From contig NC_092228.1 in assembly GCF_036320965.1 (NCBI RefSeq), positions 11,995,807 to 12,059,806 on the forward strand: a stretch of DNA of 64,000 nt. The letters run 5' to 3'. The DNA comes from Panulirus ornatus (lineage: Eukaryota > Arthropoda > Malacostraca > Decapoda > Palinuridae). Every line of letters begins with the position of its first letter. Position 1 is the stretch's first letter. Below are positions 46,101-56,520 of the stretch, in pieces. Made by a program: the position numbers and the translations under genes. The notes below the pieces were generated by a model that did not search any database, was not told where the DNA came from, and saw only the letters and a list, made by a program, of their open reading frames with translations.

Positions 46101-49100
46101 ATGTAATCCTCACAAACATTTAGCATGAAATGCATACCACTGCATTTAGCAGCAAAGTGAATCTTCAGGTAATAAAATTACTTTCATATTTTGAGTGTGT
46201 AAATGCAAGCTCATACTCTCAGTTTTCCTTAAGCATGACAAGAAAAATACTGATTTGACAGTGCAAAGGTGTAGATGAATGTGCACCTCAACTCATTAAT
46301 CCATACTAGTTTCCTTGCTTTTTACATCTAGTGTAAGTTTCATACATTTAAAATCCTGTTTTGCCTTTTTGTATTCATTACTTTTTCCTACTTTTTCAGT
46401 GAAGGCTTCAGTATATTCTTATATGGTTTAGGAAGCAAGAAGCAGCTTATCTCAAAGTTCCAGGAGCAGTATTTATCAGGATTTAGTCATATAGTTGTGA
46501 ATGGGTTTTTTCCCTCTCTCACTCTTAAAAATGTAAGTATTTATTCAGTTTGTCAGCATAATGGACAATGTTATGATTAGTTTCTTTGGAACATTTTTCT
46601 ACATGTAATCCCACTTGTAGATATATGTGAATGTGCTTAGAGGGGCACATGATGAGATATCTGATCATTATGTGGTGGAAACGAGGTAGAAAGTTTTTAG
46701 AGGCTTTTAGAAGAGAGGAAATTATACAGGTGGGAAGAATGTGGTGAAAATGAGTTTGGTTGGAAAATGCTTATGTGAAGAGATACCAGGATATATTAAG
46801 TGTAGAGTGGCTAATGATGAGTAAATGAAGTGAGGGAAGTGGGTAAGGAAAGGGAGGTATTTTAGGAAAAGCCTGACATGTGGAAGATTATTGTGTGACA
46901 TACAGATGGTGGATAGTGAGTGGGGGGATGGCAATTATAAGTTGCTAGTGAAAGAAAAAAAGAGAGATGTATGGGTGGCACATGCTGGGAAGGATGGTAG
47001 GATGGCAGATGTGGGATGTTTTGGGTCTGGGAGGTATGTAAAGAGAGAGTCATGGCAAGTGGTTTGGTTAGAAAATAAAGAGGTGGTGAAAGCCTTAAGG
47101 ATGAAGCGTGAGAAAGCAACTTGATTGGATGGGATTGCAGTGGAATTTCTCAAGAAAGGAGATTGACTATGAGGTTGATTGGTTGGTTAGGAGTTTTAAT
47201 GTGTGTATGTGGGTCATGTTGAGGTGCCAGAGAAGTGGTAGAATGTCTGTATAGTGCCTTTATATAAAAGCAAAGGGGACAACAGTGAATGATCAGATTA
47301 CAAAGGTACAAGTTTGTTGAGTGTACTTGGTAAGTTGTGTGGAAGAGTGGTGATTGAGAGGGTTGTGACATGCACAAAGCATACCCTTGGAGAGAAATAT
47401 TGTTGCATGAGAAGTGGTAGAGGATATGTGGATAAGGTGTTTGCTCTGAAGATATGAGAAATTCTTAGAGAAACAGAAGGGTTTGCATATGGTGTTTATC
47501 GATTTGGAGAAAGCAGAGTTGTTGAGAGACTGCGGAAGGTGTAATGAGTGTTAATTGTGGGAGGAATGCCTCTAGAATTGATGAGTTTTTATCAAGAAAG
47601 GAAGCATGTGTGCAAGTAGGAAGAGAGGAGGGAGATTGCTTCCATGTGAATGTGGGTTTGTGGCAGGGCTCTTTGATGTCGCCATGTCTTTAATTTGTTT
47701 GATGGTTGATGAAGGGGTCAAGTGCAGTGGTCTCAGAGAAAGGAGCAGGTTGGCAGTCTGTTGAGGGTGGGGTTCCTTGAACACAAGTCAGACATCCTTT
47801 GTTAATGACACCACATGGTAGCAGATTTGAGCTGAATCTACTGTCTGAGTTTGAGAGTGTGTGTGAAATGAGAAGTTGATATTAAACAAGTTAAAGCAGG
47901 GTTATTAGGTTTAGCATTGGAAAGAGAGGGTTAGTTTGAGCATAAGTTTGAATAGAGAGAACCTAGAGGAAGCAGGATATCCATATTAGATACCTTAGAG
48001 TGGACATTAGAGTGAATGGAACTGTGGTAGCTGAATTTAGCCATGGGGTGGATAAGGGGGCATATTGAGGAGCCTATGGAAATAGACATCATTATCATCG
48101 AGGCAGATGGGTACGTTTGCCGGTTCCAATAGCATTATTTAGATACGAGGCATAGGCCATAGATAAAAAGTTACAGAAGAGGGTCAATGTGTTGGAATGT
48201 TAAAAGATGATATGTGGTGTGAGAAGGTTGATTGAATTAGAAATGGTAGGGTAAGAGAGAGATGTGGTGGTAAGATAAGTATTATGTGAGAGAGCTGAAG
48301 ATGGTATGCTGAAATGATGTGGGACTTATGGTGAGAATGACCTTTTTATTTATCTTTTTCTTTAAATAGTACTGTATACACATCAGAAGTAGAGTTAATT
48401 GGAGGACAAAATGAAATATGCTTTTACTGTTCAGGTTCTGAACATACAGCAGTGTGTTAGGCATGCAAGAGTTAGAGTGCACTGATTTGGTTTAAAGAGG
48501 GTGACGTTCTTTCAGTGGGCTGATCCAAGGCTTATCAAGCAGTCAGAAGAAACCATAGAAAGGTCTTGTAGACTCTGGCTCTGGTGCATTATACATGACA
48601 GCTAGTAAGTGGTTGTTAGTGAATGAGGCCAGTTCTTTGCGTGTTGGTGGTACTACATCATTAATGCAAGAAATGGCAAACAGGTGTGAATGAAAGCTGT
48701 AGGTATGTTACATTTCTCGTGCAATTTTTTTTTATATAAACTCACAAGTTTTTGGATAATCAGTTGTTTTCAAACCTTATAAAGTCTCATTGCTTCATAC
48801 TTTATGCTTTTTTGCATGTGGGACTTTTGAGACAAATGTGTGGGAAAGTACAGGTAAAATAGAATTATGAATTGAGGAATTGTGAAATTCCAAATGTATT
48901 AGGTGGATATGTGATACAGGTGATACAGACAAGTAGAAAGAATGCAAAATTTATATTAAAGAGATTAAACTGTAGATAATGTGTGGATGTTCAGTAAAGA
49001 ATAAGAGTTACTCATAAAAAGTAATCTTGATAAATGATTACCTGTCCTGTATTGTTTTTCCTATTTTGCAGATTTTGAATAATATAACTGAAGATATCTT

Positions 49101-52100
49101 AGATCACACAGGCAGTTTCCATGGCATACAGGAACAACTAGAATTTATTCAAGATATCTATTCTAGACCTGACATGGATTCCCTATTTGTAATTATTCAC
49201 AACTTAGATGGTCTAATGCTTCGTGGGGAAAAGACTCAAGCTGCTATAGCACAGCTGGCTTCATTGACCAATGTACACCTTCTGGCTTCCATTGACCATA
49301 TTAACGCTCCTCTTGGTAAGATACTACTTTTGTTTTCTTATTACTGAACTATTCAGGTTCAAGTTTTTGCACTTAATGAAACTTGGACAGAAAGCTTAAT
49401 TTCATTGGGGACAGAGAGAGAAAATGGGAAACCATGGCGTGATTACTCACTTCATATGTGTAAACTGAATCCTATGTGCCTCAAGACAAGCTAGCTTCAG
49501 TCTATGTTAACTTTGAAAAACATGTCAAAATTCTTTCATTGAAAATGCATGTTTTATAAAGCATATCAGATGAAGATGTACAACATGGAAAAGTCTGATA
49601 GCTAAATTGAAATTATTTATCAGTGACTGGAGGTTTTCCAGATTAAATGGAAAAAAAAGGTATATCTAAAGAAATGAGCTTAGTGTACATGGTATAAAGT
49701 AAGAATTGCTTATGATTATATAGAAGATCATCACTTTACACACTGGTTAATCCCACATGGGTTTGAATCTTAATCACAGTAGTCAGTCCGTAGTCCACTC
49801 AGCTGGTTGTTAAATTGTGTACCTGGCTTTGGTTAGGGTGCATACAAGTGGGTGGAGAGGAGGTTGAGTAGTTCCAGGTGAAGGTAAGTGTGCTTCGGAG
49901 GTGTGTGATGCTGTTTGATTTGTGAATGGATGGGTTGGTAAATGCAAGGGCCTTGGAGAGAGAGGCAGGTTTGCAGTCTGTAGGGGGTGAGGGGGGCCTG
50001 GGAGGTGAGTCAGTTGTTGTTTGCTGATGACTCGGCACTGATGGGAGATTCATGTGAAAAACTTCAGAAGTAGGTGTTTGGGCTTGGGAAAGTGTGTGAA
50101 AGGAGAAAGTTGAGAGTAAATGTGAATAAATGCAAAGTTATCAGGTTTAGTTTTGCTGAGAAACAGGGTTGTTGGGGTGTGAGTTTGAGTAGAGAAAAAT
50201 TGGAAGAAGCTAAATTTTTTAGATACCAGGGAATGAACTTAAGAGTGAATGGAAGTGGAGATGAGTCAAAGGATGGGTGAGGGGACAGAGGTTCTGGGAG
50301 CATTAAGGAATAAGAGAGATCACTGTCTGGGAAGGTAACAGTGGGTGTGTTTGAAGGTATAGTAAACCCAATGATGTATGAAAAGTTAACAATTATGGAA
50401 GAAATGGAAAGATATTATTACATCTGATGGAACAGTAGGTAAGATCACTATGCCAGTTTGTATGTGCTTATATTTTGTACTGCATTTAAAGAAAGTCTTT
50501 GTACTCTGTTTAAAGAAAATCTGTGGTCTTTATATGATGGCCACCCAGTCAGATGCCTTGGTGTAACGCTTTTGATTGGATCACTTGTCCTGCTGTCTCC
50601 ACCCATTCACAGCGGTCTCCGCTGCCTGATGTTACCCCAGACCTTGTGTTAAAGTTGTTCTTAATCCCTTCCTCAAGGTAAACTCTCACACTTTACTAAA
50701 CAGTTTGTCACATGCCTGTAGTTGCTTTGGTGTCGACCGTTTAGTGATAGTATGAGAGCTTACCTTGAGAAAGGGATTAAGAACAACATCAACACAAGGT
50801 CTGGAATCATCTGCTGGTCATGTCAGGCAGCAGAGTCTGTGAACAGGTGGAGGCAACAACAATCGATCCAATCAAAGAGCGACACACCAGGGAGTCTGAC
50901 CAGGTGACCATCACTTGCTGGGGAATATGGTCCTGCTAACTGCTGGAATCAGTATCTCCTGAGGAAGACTGTTGAACTGTCAAAACATTGAGGTATGTCT
51001 CAGCTCCAACCCATATGTTTCCATACCATTCTGTTTTCCACATTTGTCATGATGGATAATAGATAATGAGATATCTTGGGGATGGAACCCAAGTCTAAGC
51101 ACAGAATCCATTTATGTTTCATATACAACTTAAACACATAGTCTGAGGAAAATGTATACAATATTTTTAATAAGTTTGTGCATGATACAAAGTTTGTGTA
51201 ACTGAACCATCAGAAACCTGAGGTGTCATAATGTCAGCCGCCCCTGTGGACAATCTCTGGTTGTTTGGCATCACCTTCCTTCCTGACTCTGAATTTACAT
51301 GCTAATGATAAGCTATCATTTTCTTACACTTATTCACACAGAGCAGAGAATAAGCAAAAAACATGGTGAGTAATGCACATAGGTCTGGCAGTGACATTGT
51401 TTGTAATAAAGTGGTGCCAATAGCATCAAAGCCCAGCATGGGCAAGTGAGATCAGGTGTGGAATTTTCCACTTGTAACATCATGTCACTGCTCAAAATTG
51501 TTTTGAATTTTGAGCATTTCAGATTTCGAATTTTCGGATTAGGGATGCTAAACCTGTAATATATTGATTTACATGTCAAATGTTATCCAAATGAAATTGA
51601 CTTGTTTAGAAAATGTTGGTAATGATTCATGTTTTAACATGCTCATATCACGCATATATTTTTTATGCATATTTTGTTGCTTATGAAAAGGTCATTACCA
51701 TCATTTGTTGCAGTCTTTGATGGAAGCAAGATGAGTCTCTACAATGCTCTTTGGTGGGATGCTACAACACTAGCAGCTTATTCTGAGGAGACCTCTTATG
51801 AAAATTCATTGCTAGTACAGCAGTCAGGGTCTCTGGCATTGTCATCACTAATTCACGTCTTCAAGTGTGTATTTTTTCTGTACTGTAACTTACCTCATAT
51901 GTAAATATACCAATTTATGGTTAATATGATAGCCAAAAAAAAAAAAAGTTTATCGTTTTGGATGAAACATCTTTTGGTGTTTCTGCATTCAGTCGTACAC
52001 ATTAGGTAGAACTTAAAGAAAGAGCCTAAATGTATCAACACATTGGATTGCCATCCATACTCCATTGCATATTTTACATAGGCCAGCTTACACTGGCCCT

Positions 52101-55100
52101 TAATTATTGTTCTTGCAGGGTTACAGTGAACCCAAGGCTTGAACACCAGAAAAATATTTCTGTCTACAGCTAAGACAAGGCTTAATGATTCAAGGCTCTC
52201 ATTGAAATTAAAAATGAAATCTCTTTTTTCTTTAATACATTTTCACTTTCCCAATTTAGGGAGCTAGTGCCAGGCACAGATGAAGAAAGACTGCATTCAC
52301 TGACATCCATTCTCTACCTTTCATGTGTAATGCACCTAAATCATAAGCCCCTATTTATAATCAGGCTCGACAAACCTTTTGTGGTGTCAGTCCTTGGACA
52401 GCACCCCTCATATACCACATTACTTCAGTTCACTCCATCCCATGCGGATTCAGGCCCCAAACACTCAAAATCTCTTCCTCTTCATCCTGCCTTGTCCAGT
52501 TTGGTCTCCCCCTTTTCCTTGGCCCCTCCACTTCTGACAGATATCCTCATTCATTCTCTCCATATTTCCGAACCATTTCAGCACACCCTCCACAGCTCTC
52601 ACAAATTTACTCTTTTTATTGCTACACCCCTCTATCACCCTATCATTATTTACTTGATCAACCCTCCTCGCATCAAATATTATCCTCATACATTTCATTT
52701 CCAACACGTCCACTCTATTCCCTATATTCTCATCTACAGCCCCTACCTCACCCTCTTCCATACATTCTCAGCTTTCTTCCCATGCCTCACATTTATACAA
52801 CATCCTTGGAACTACTGTACCTTCAAACGTATTTATTTTCACCCTCCCATATTGTGACCTTTCTTTCCACTCATTCCTCAAAGCTCCCAGAACCTTCACC
52901 CACTCACCCATCCTGTGGCTAACCTCTGCTTCCATGGTCCCATTTGCTGCGGTTTCCATCCCAGGTGTCTCAAATGCTCCACTTTCTCCTGTTTTTCTCC
53001 ATTCAAACTCACACCCCATCTAACCTGTCTATGTCCACTGCTAAATCTAATAACCTTGCATTTATTCACATTTATTCTCAAAGTTTTCTTTTTGCACACA
53101 CACTCTCAAACTAGAAACCAACATCCACAGTTTTTCATTTGAATCTCCCACCAGTGCTGTGTCATCAACAAACATCACCTGACTCAATACTCAGGCCCCT
53201 TCACCACTTACAGACTGAATACCTGCCCCTCTCTTCAAGACTCATGCATTTCCTTCCCTTACCACCTCAGTTGTTTGCTAATGATACTGTGCTGGTGGCT
53301 CATTTTAGTGAGAAACTGCAGAGGTTAGTGTCTGACTTCAGTCAGGAAAGTGCATTAAAGAAGAAAGTTGAGAGAGGATGTGAATAAAAGCAAACTTATT
53401 AGGTTTAGGAGTGTAAAGAGACAGATTAGTTGGGGTATGAGTCTGAATGGAGAAAACCTGAATGAAGTGAAGTGTTTTAGATAGCTGAGACAGGACATGG
53501 CAGCAAATGGGACCATGGAAGCTAAGGTGTCATAGGGTGGATGAGGAGGATGAAGGCTATGGGAGCATTTAGGAATATGAGGAAAAGAGAAGTCACTGTC
53601 TGGAAGGGTAAAAATGTTTGAAGGTATGATAATCCCAGTGGTGTTGTATGGATGCTTGGCATGGGCTATAGATGAGAATGTATAGAAAAGGGTGAATACT
53701 TTGGAAATTAAATGTTTGAGAACAATGTGGAATTGATCAAGTAAGAAATGATAAAGTAAGACATATGTGGTTATAAGAAAAGTAAGGTTGAGAGAGCTGA
53801 AGAAGGTATGCTGAAGTGGTTTGGAGATATAGAGATAATAGGTGAGGAGAAGTTGACAGAGAGGATAAATTAGTCAGAAGTGGAGGGAACAAGGAGAAGA
53901 AGACTGAATTAATGATGGAGAGAATAAGATTTTTAGTACTCAGGGCTCAGATTTGCAAGAGGGTGTAAAATTGAGTGAATTGGAGTAATGTGCTATACAG
54001 AGGGTTACATTGTTAATGGACTGATCCAAGACACATGAAATGGCTTGGGGATACCAGGGAAAGAGCAGTGGGGTCTTCTTGTGAATAGCAGTACACTGTG
54101 TTTTGGTGCATTATGCATGTCAGTGGATGTTAGACAAGCCATTTCTTCTTCGCTTTGTCTGTTCTTGGTGCTACATTGCTAATGTAGGAGACAGTGAACA
54201 AGTATGAAAAGAAATAGCCTGATTTATGCTTAGTTCTGAACTTTTTAATGGAACAGTTTAGTATCAGTTTTGTTTCATTCTGAAGAAACATTGAAATTCA
54301 TTAATGATTAAACTAGTAAGGAAATTCATAAATGATTAAACTAGTAAAGTTAACATTGCCATTTGCATTTCAGATCACTAACTCCAAATGCTAAAGGGAT
54401 TTTCCTTCTATTGGCTCAACATCAACTTGATCAGAAGGATAATACAAATTATACAGGTTTGTTATGGTGGATGAATAGTTTGTTAAACTGTTAATTTAGA
54501 AATTATTGTCATTGCAGATTAGTTATTACCATAATTCAGATTTTTTTTATGAGGTCTATCAAGTAAACGTAAGTTACCACCATAAAACCATTGACAGGAT
54601 TGCTTTCTTAAGGCACCTTAGTGCATCTACAGACAATTTGGAGGATGAAGGTATTATTCATTTTGGGATCTACTAGAACTGGCACAGTACTATTTCAGCT
54701 GAGACATATGGGGTCTATTAAACCCAACAACACTTTTCACAAGCATTGTTAGAATCTCTAAATGTTGTAATTCAGTGGGTTCCTGTCTCCACTAAAGGCT
54801 TTCTTTCTTTGTGTCTCATTTAAGTTACTTTACATTACTTGAGTTGATCATCATTTGTTTATTTGACCAGTTCTGGAGCTTGTCTGAGTTCCTTTGTATA
54901 TTGATGCAATCCTTGTCCCCCCTACTTTTCACATGAACATAGCATTATTTGCAAACATTTTAAGGTATAAGTCGAGTACTTCTGCCAAGTCATTAACGAA
55001 GATCAAGAATACCAGTGGTTCCAAAACCTAAACCTAGCTTTGCTCCATATGTTCTTTTGAAAAGGTAGAGTACAGGAGTAAAGGTGACCGGCCCCCAATT

Positions 55101-55561
55101 CCTACACATCTTGGTCGGATTCCACAATATGAAGGACATATGTAGGTTGTATTGTTTTTTATTTTTCCCAGGGGTAAGATAGAATGCTAGATGAAATTTG
55201 TTTTGACAGTGACAAGTAAAATTACTTCTAAAATGTTTTGGCTTTAGGTAGGAAAAAACATTCTTTATCCAGATAATTTGTCAGGTCATTTCCCTTATCC
55301 TGTTGAATTATCTTTTAAGTTTTTGTTTATAAAACATATTGATCAACCCTCTTCTTGCCTACAGGTCTCTCCTTCAGTGATTTGTATCAGCGCTGTCGGG
55401 AAGCATTTTTGGTTAATTCAGATCTCACCCTTCGTGCTCAACTTACTGAATTTAGAGATCACAAGCTTATACGGTCGAAAAAGGGAATGGATGGGGTTGA
55501 GAACCTCATTATTCCTCTGGATGCAACCACATTGCATGATTTCATTAGTCAACAAGAATGA
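34041..55561 (+). CDS. ORC2: Origin recognition complex subunit 2, 11 exons, 604 aa
   Basis: Subunit of the nuclear complex that binds origins and loads MCM2-7 with CDC6 and CDT1. Exons: 34041-34131, 35665-35796, 37062-37277, 38996-39088, 42623-42885, 44952-45163, 46400-46532, 49072-49315, 51714-51864, 54374-54456, 55365-55561. All phases agree: 1,815 nt, 604 residues plus stop (vertebrate ORC2 is about 577). Residues 1-30 carry VIFVDDNNV, like the conserved ORC2 N-terminus. About 100-290 is a disordered T-P-rich, basic linker. The AAA+-like domain follows with YGLGSKK (344-350, the ORC2 form of the P-loop), LFVIIHNLD (418-426, Walker-B-like) and LRGEK (430-434). Then [11 protein letters not shown] and [10 protein letters not shown], and the winged-helix end [30 protein letters not shown]. 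Introns are long and full of retrotransposon relics. Identification is very secure; only exon 1 and the exact choice of the small N-terminal exons carry some doubt. Confidence 0.96.
34132..35664. other. ORC2 intron 1
   Basis: Largely unrecognised. At about 35415-35640 lies a decayed 3' tail of the hairpin LINE family (ACCTCGCTGATGCAGGGGAT ... GGATGAAGGCAAGCGAGTAT ... ATATGTATATG), ending close to the exon 2 acceptor. Confidence 0.6.
35415..35640 (+). mobile_element. LINE 3' tail relic next to ORC2 exon 2
   Basis: Matches the tail of the old copy at 58980-59110 (GCAGGGNNTGGCGATGTTGTTT, GGATGAAGGCAAGC, then TATATG-rich). No coding part remains. Confidence 0.7.
35665..35796 (+). CDS. ORC2: ORC2 exon 2
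   Basis: Acceptor CATTTTTACAG, donor ACAG|GTTTGT. (G)[17 protein letters not shown] ... [14 protein letters not shown]. The leftover G joins AA of exon 3 to give Glu ([12 protein letters not shown]). Confidence 0.85.
35797..37061. other. ORC2 intron 2
   Basis: Contains a triplicated unit of about 40-45 bp at 36228-36331 (GTGTATTAATGGAATGATAC repeated). Otherwise unrecognised. Confidence 0.6.
37062..37277 (+). CDS. ORC2: ORC2 exon 3; T-P-rich
   Basis: Acceptor TTATTTTCAG, donor [30 protein letters not shown], then [25 protein letters not shown] and [14 protein letters not shown]. Seven T-P dipeptides, several in CDK-like T-P-x-[KR] context. Confidence 0.9.
37330..37860 (+). mobile_element. 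LINE relic in ORC2 intron 3
   Basis: Decayed copy of the end of the LINE ORF: GTGTTGTATGGATGCATATC (VLYGC.A.A), CTGGAAATGAAATGCTTGAG, then the GGCTTGGGGTATGCGAAATGG-like 3' UTR. Stops throughout. Confidence 0.8.
38996..39088 (+). CDS. ORC2: ORC2 exon 4
   Basis: Acceptor GTATTTCAG, donor CAAC|GTAAGT. (N)[18 protein letters not shown] and [12 protein letters not shown]. Repeats the GFRTP element of exon 3. Confidence 0.88.
39089..42622. other. ORC2 intron 4, largest ORC2 intron
   Basis: A tandem duplication of about 140 bp lies at 39511-39781 (ACCATAAGTTGAACTTCTCA ... GGACTTTGAGTTTTTGGTGC twice, the second copy lacking 9 bp). No other repeat or gene recognised. Confidence 0.7.
39511..39781. 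repeat. Two-copy tandem repeat, about 140 bp
   Basis: Copies at about 39511-39650 and 39651-39781 differ by a few substitutions and a 9-bp GGCCATAGT-type deletion in the second. Period and high identity suggest a recent duplication. Confidence 0.9.
42623..42885 (+). CDS. ORC2: ORC2 exon 5; acidic then T-P-rich basic
   Basis: Acceptor TTTATAG, donor AATG|GTTTGT, phase 0 exit. (R)[20 protein letters not shown], then [18 protein letters not shown] and [20 protein letters not shown]. Five T-P dipeptides. Confidence 0.92.
42886..44951. other. ORC2 intron 5
   Basis: Contains a solitary LINE 3' tail at about 44255-44460; otherwise nothing recognised. Confidence 0.6.
44255..44460 (+). mobile_element. 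Solitary LINE 3' tail
   Basis: CTGGGGTAAACCATGGAAAG, TGCATTACACATGACAGC, TTTTCCTGGCGCTACCTCAC in the same order as in the copy at 58860-59045. No coding part remains, so it looks like a severely 5'-truncated insertion. Confidence 0.8.
44952..45163 (+). CDS. ORC2: ORC2 exon 6; start of the AAA+-like domain
   Basis: Acceptor TTTGTTTTCAG, donor TGTG|GTTAGT leaving two bases. [20 protein letters not shown], then [15 protein letters not shown] and MFPRWMTFL, the conserved lead-in to the nucleotide-binding-like fold (VLTSDxTL is a strong ORC2 match). Confidence 0.95.
45527..45640. repeat. Two-copy repeat, about 57 bp, ORC2 intron 6
   Basis: Two copies of GAGAATGNGAACNAGGCTNG ... ATGGGCAAAGTGTCATCCA in tandem. 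Confidence 0.8.
46400..46532 (+). CDS. ORC2: ORC2 exon 7; P-loop-like motif
   Basis: Acceptor CTTTTTCAG, donor AAAAAT|GTAAGT. (C)[16 protein letters not shown], the conserved ORC2 YGLGSK motif, then [15 protein letters not shown]. Confidence 0.96.
46620..48700 (+). mobile_element. Long decayed LINE pol copy in ORC2 intron 7
   Basis: About 2.1 kb. In order and with broken frames: an endonuclease end (ISDHYVVET near 46658), RT start ([20 protein letters not shown] near 47097), VPEKW ... [12 protein letters not shown] near 47222-47290, [20 protein letters not shown] near 47303-47361, [10 protein letters not shown], then the FADD-to-tail region and the hairpin-type tail (CATTATACATGACAGCTAGT near 48590). 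The most complete template of the family in this window. Confidence 0.8.
49072..49315 (+). CDS. ORC2: ORC2 exon 8; Walker-B-like region
   Basis: Acceptor CTATTTTGCAG, donor [26 protein letters not shown], then [20 protein letters not shown] and [13 protein letters not shown], all close to the animal ORC2 consensus. Confidence 0.97.
49760..50400 (+). mobile_element. LINE relic in ORC2 intron 8
   Basis: Decayed RT end: TTGCTGATGACTCGGCACTG (LLLxADDSAL), [20 protein letters not shown] still readable near 50088-50147, then [18 protein letters not shown] near 50178-50235. Confidence 0.85.
50536..50912. repeat. Foldback element with about 165-bp arms
   Basis: Left arm 50536-50700 (GATGGCCACCCAGTCAGATG ... 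CTTAATCCCTTCCTCAAGGT ...) is an imperfect reverse complement of right arm 50738-50912 (... ACCTTGAGAAAGGGATTAAG ... CTGACCAGGTGACCATC). Loop of about 37 bp. No ORF and no match to the LINE family. Resembles a MITE or foldback transposon remnant. Confidence 0.75.
51714..51864 (+). CDS. ORC2: ORC2 exon 9
   Basis: Acceptor TTTGTTGCAG, donor TCAA|GTGTGT leaving two bases. (V)[18 protein letters not shown], then [20 protein letters not shown], the most conserved block of ORC2. Confidence 0.96.
52240..53265 (-). mobile_element. LINE relic, minus strand, ORC2 intron 9
   Basis: Minus-strand pieces: [61 protein letters not shown], then 3' UTR and tail ending near 52240. Frameshifted and diverged. Confidence 0.85.
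53268..54215 (+). mobile_element. LINE relic, plus strand, facing the previous one
   Basis: Starts [20 protein letters not shown] (FADD motif mutated to FAND), runs through GTGTTGTATGGATGCTTGGC and GGTTTGGAGATATAGAGATA to the 3' UTR and a hairpin-type tail (TGCTACATTGCTAATGTAGG near 54170). Head-to-head with the copy at 52240-53265. Confidence 0.85.
54374..54456 (+). CDS. ORC2: ORC2 exon 10
   Basis: Acceptor GCATTTCAG, donor ACAG|GTTTGT. (K)[18 protein letters not shown] and DQKDNTNYT. Start of the winged-helix part. Confidence 0.95.
54457..55364. other. ORC2 intron 10
   Basis: No gene or repeat recognised. The longer ORF that runs into exon 11 from 55278 is intron read-through in another frame. 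Confidence 0.6.
55365..55561 (+). CDS. ORC2: ORC2 exon 11, stop codon
   Basis: Acceptor TTGCCTACAG. (G)[38 protein letters not shown], ending [11 protein letters not shown] and TGA at 55559-55561. Highly conserved winged-helix end. Confidence 0.97.
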
Positions 55562-56150
55562 TGTAACTTTTCTTAATTATTTTTAAAATTTATTGAAACA
55601 TTTATTTGGCCAGTTTATTTATATGCCTGTGTTTTAAACATTTTTGGTAATTGATATGACATTGCAATTTTGGATCAGATATATTGTAAAAGTAATTTCT
55701 TACAGATGAGTTGATTATTCATGCATGAACCTCTTCCAGTGTACATGTTGAATATTGGGAGATTTATATGTTTGATTAATTAATCAATTTTACATTTAAA
55801 AGCACTAGAATCTAATTATTTCTCAAGTGTTTTCTATCTGAAGAGTTGAAGCTAGAGAAATACAGCTCCCTTGATACCATTACAAGTATGGTTTCATTTT
55901 CTTTTAAACCTCTGACAGCAGGATGTCATAGGTAAAGTCTGTTTATCTGCACTTGTGCTTAGTCAGAAGTCTTGATTATTGTAGATGCATGGTGATGGTA
56001 ACATATGAATATTGATGAATGTCATATCAAACAGCTTATTTCATTAGCTAGAATGCTTTCACCTCCTTTTATGACATTTTTTGAAAGCAAGAGGTACTTT
56101 GAACATGAGAAAAATGTACAGCTAAGTATCATAAGACAAAGAAAAGCATT

Positions 56151-56156
56151 AATAAA
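56151..56156 (+). terminator. ORC2: Candidate poly(A) signal for ORC2
   Basis: AATAAA in GCATTAATAAAGATAAACAG, about 590 bp after the stop. It is followed almost at once by LINE endonuclease sequence. Confidence 0.5.
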
Positions 56157-56159
56157 GAT

Positions 56160-56520
56160 AAACAGAACCTCTTAGTCGCCTGCTACAGAATGCAGGGGCT
56201 GGAGTGGGGGGCCCTGAAGCCTCCTCTTCTTGTATTTGAATTTCTAAAAGTTGCCAGTGGAGCAGGAGCCAAGTGAGAAGTGTTCATCTTCCTCACATCT
56301 TCAGGCTTGAATGTCTGAATGTGTGTGTGTGTAAACATGGTGAAATAGGTGGGATATACGAGAAGGGAAATCTGAATGTCTTGGCTCTTAGTGAAACACA
56401 GCTTAAGGAAAAGGAGGAGAAACAGTTTGGAAATGTCTTTGAGGTAAAGCCTTGGTTTAGTGTAAGGATGAGTTAAAATTGGAGTAGCACTTCTACTGGG
56501 GTAGGAATTGTAGGAATGCA
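56160..56520 (+). mobile_element. LINE endonuclease-domain fragment
   Basis: Reads GGIYEKGNLNVLALSETQLK at about 56350-56410, the L-x-E-T catalytic motif region of an APE-type endonuclease, then KEEKQFGNVFEVKPWFSVRM. Only the N-terminal part is present and the 3' part is missing, unlike ordinary 5'-truncated copies. Confidence 0.75.

Noticed and set aside
55278..55364. Extended ORF before ORC2 exon 11
   Set aside because: Different frame from the winged-helix sequence; the acceptor CCTACAG at 55364 and the phase of exon 10 fix the exon start.
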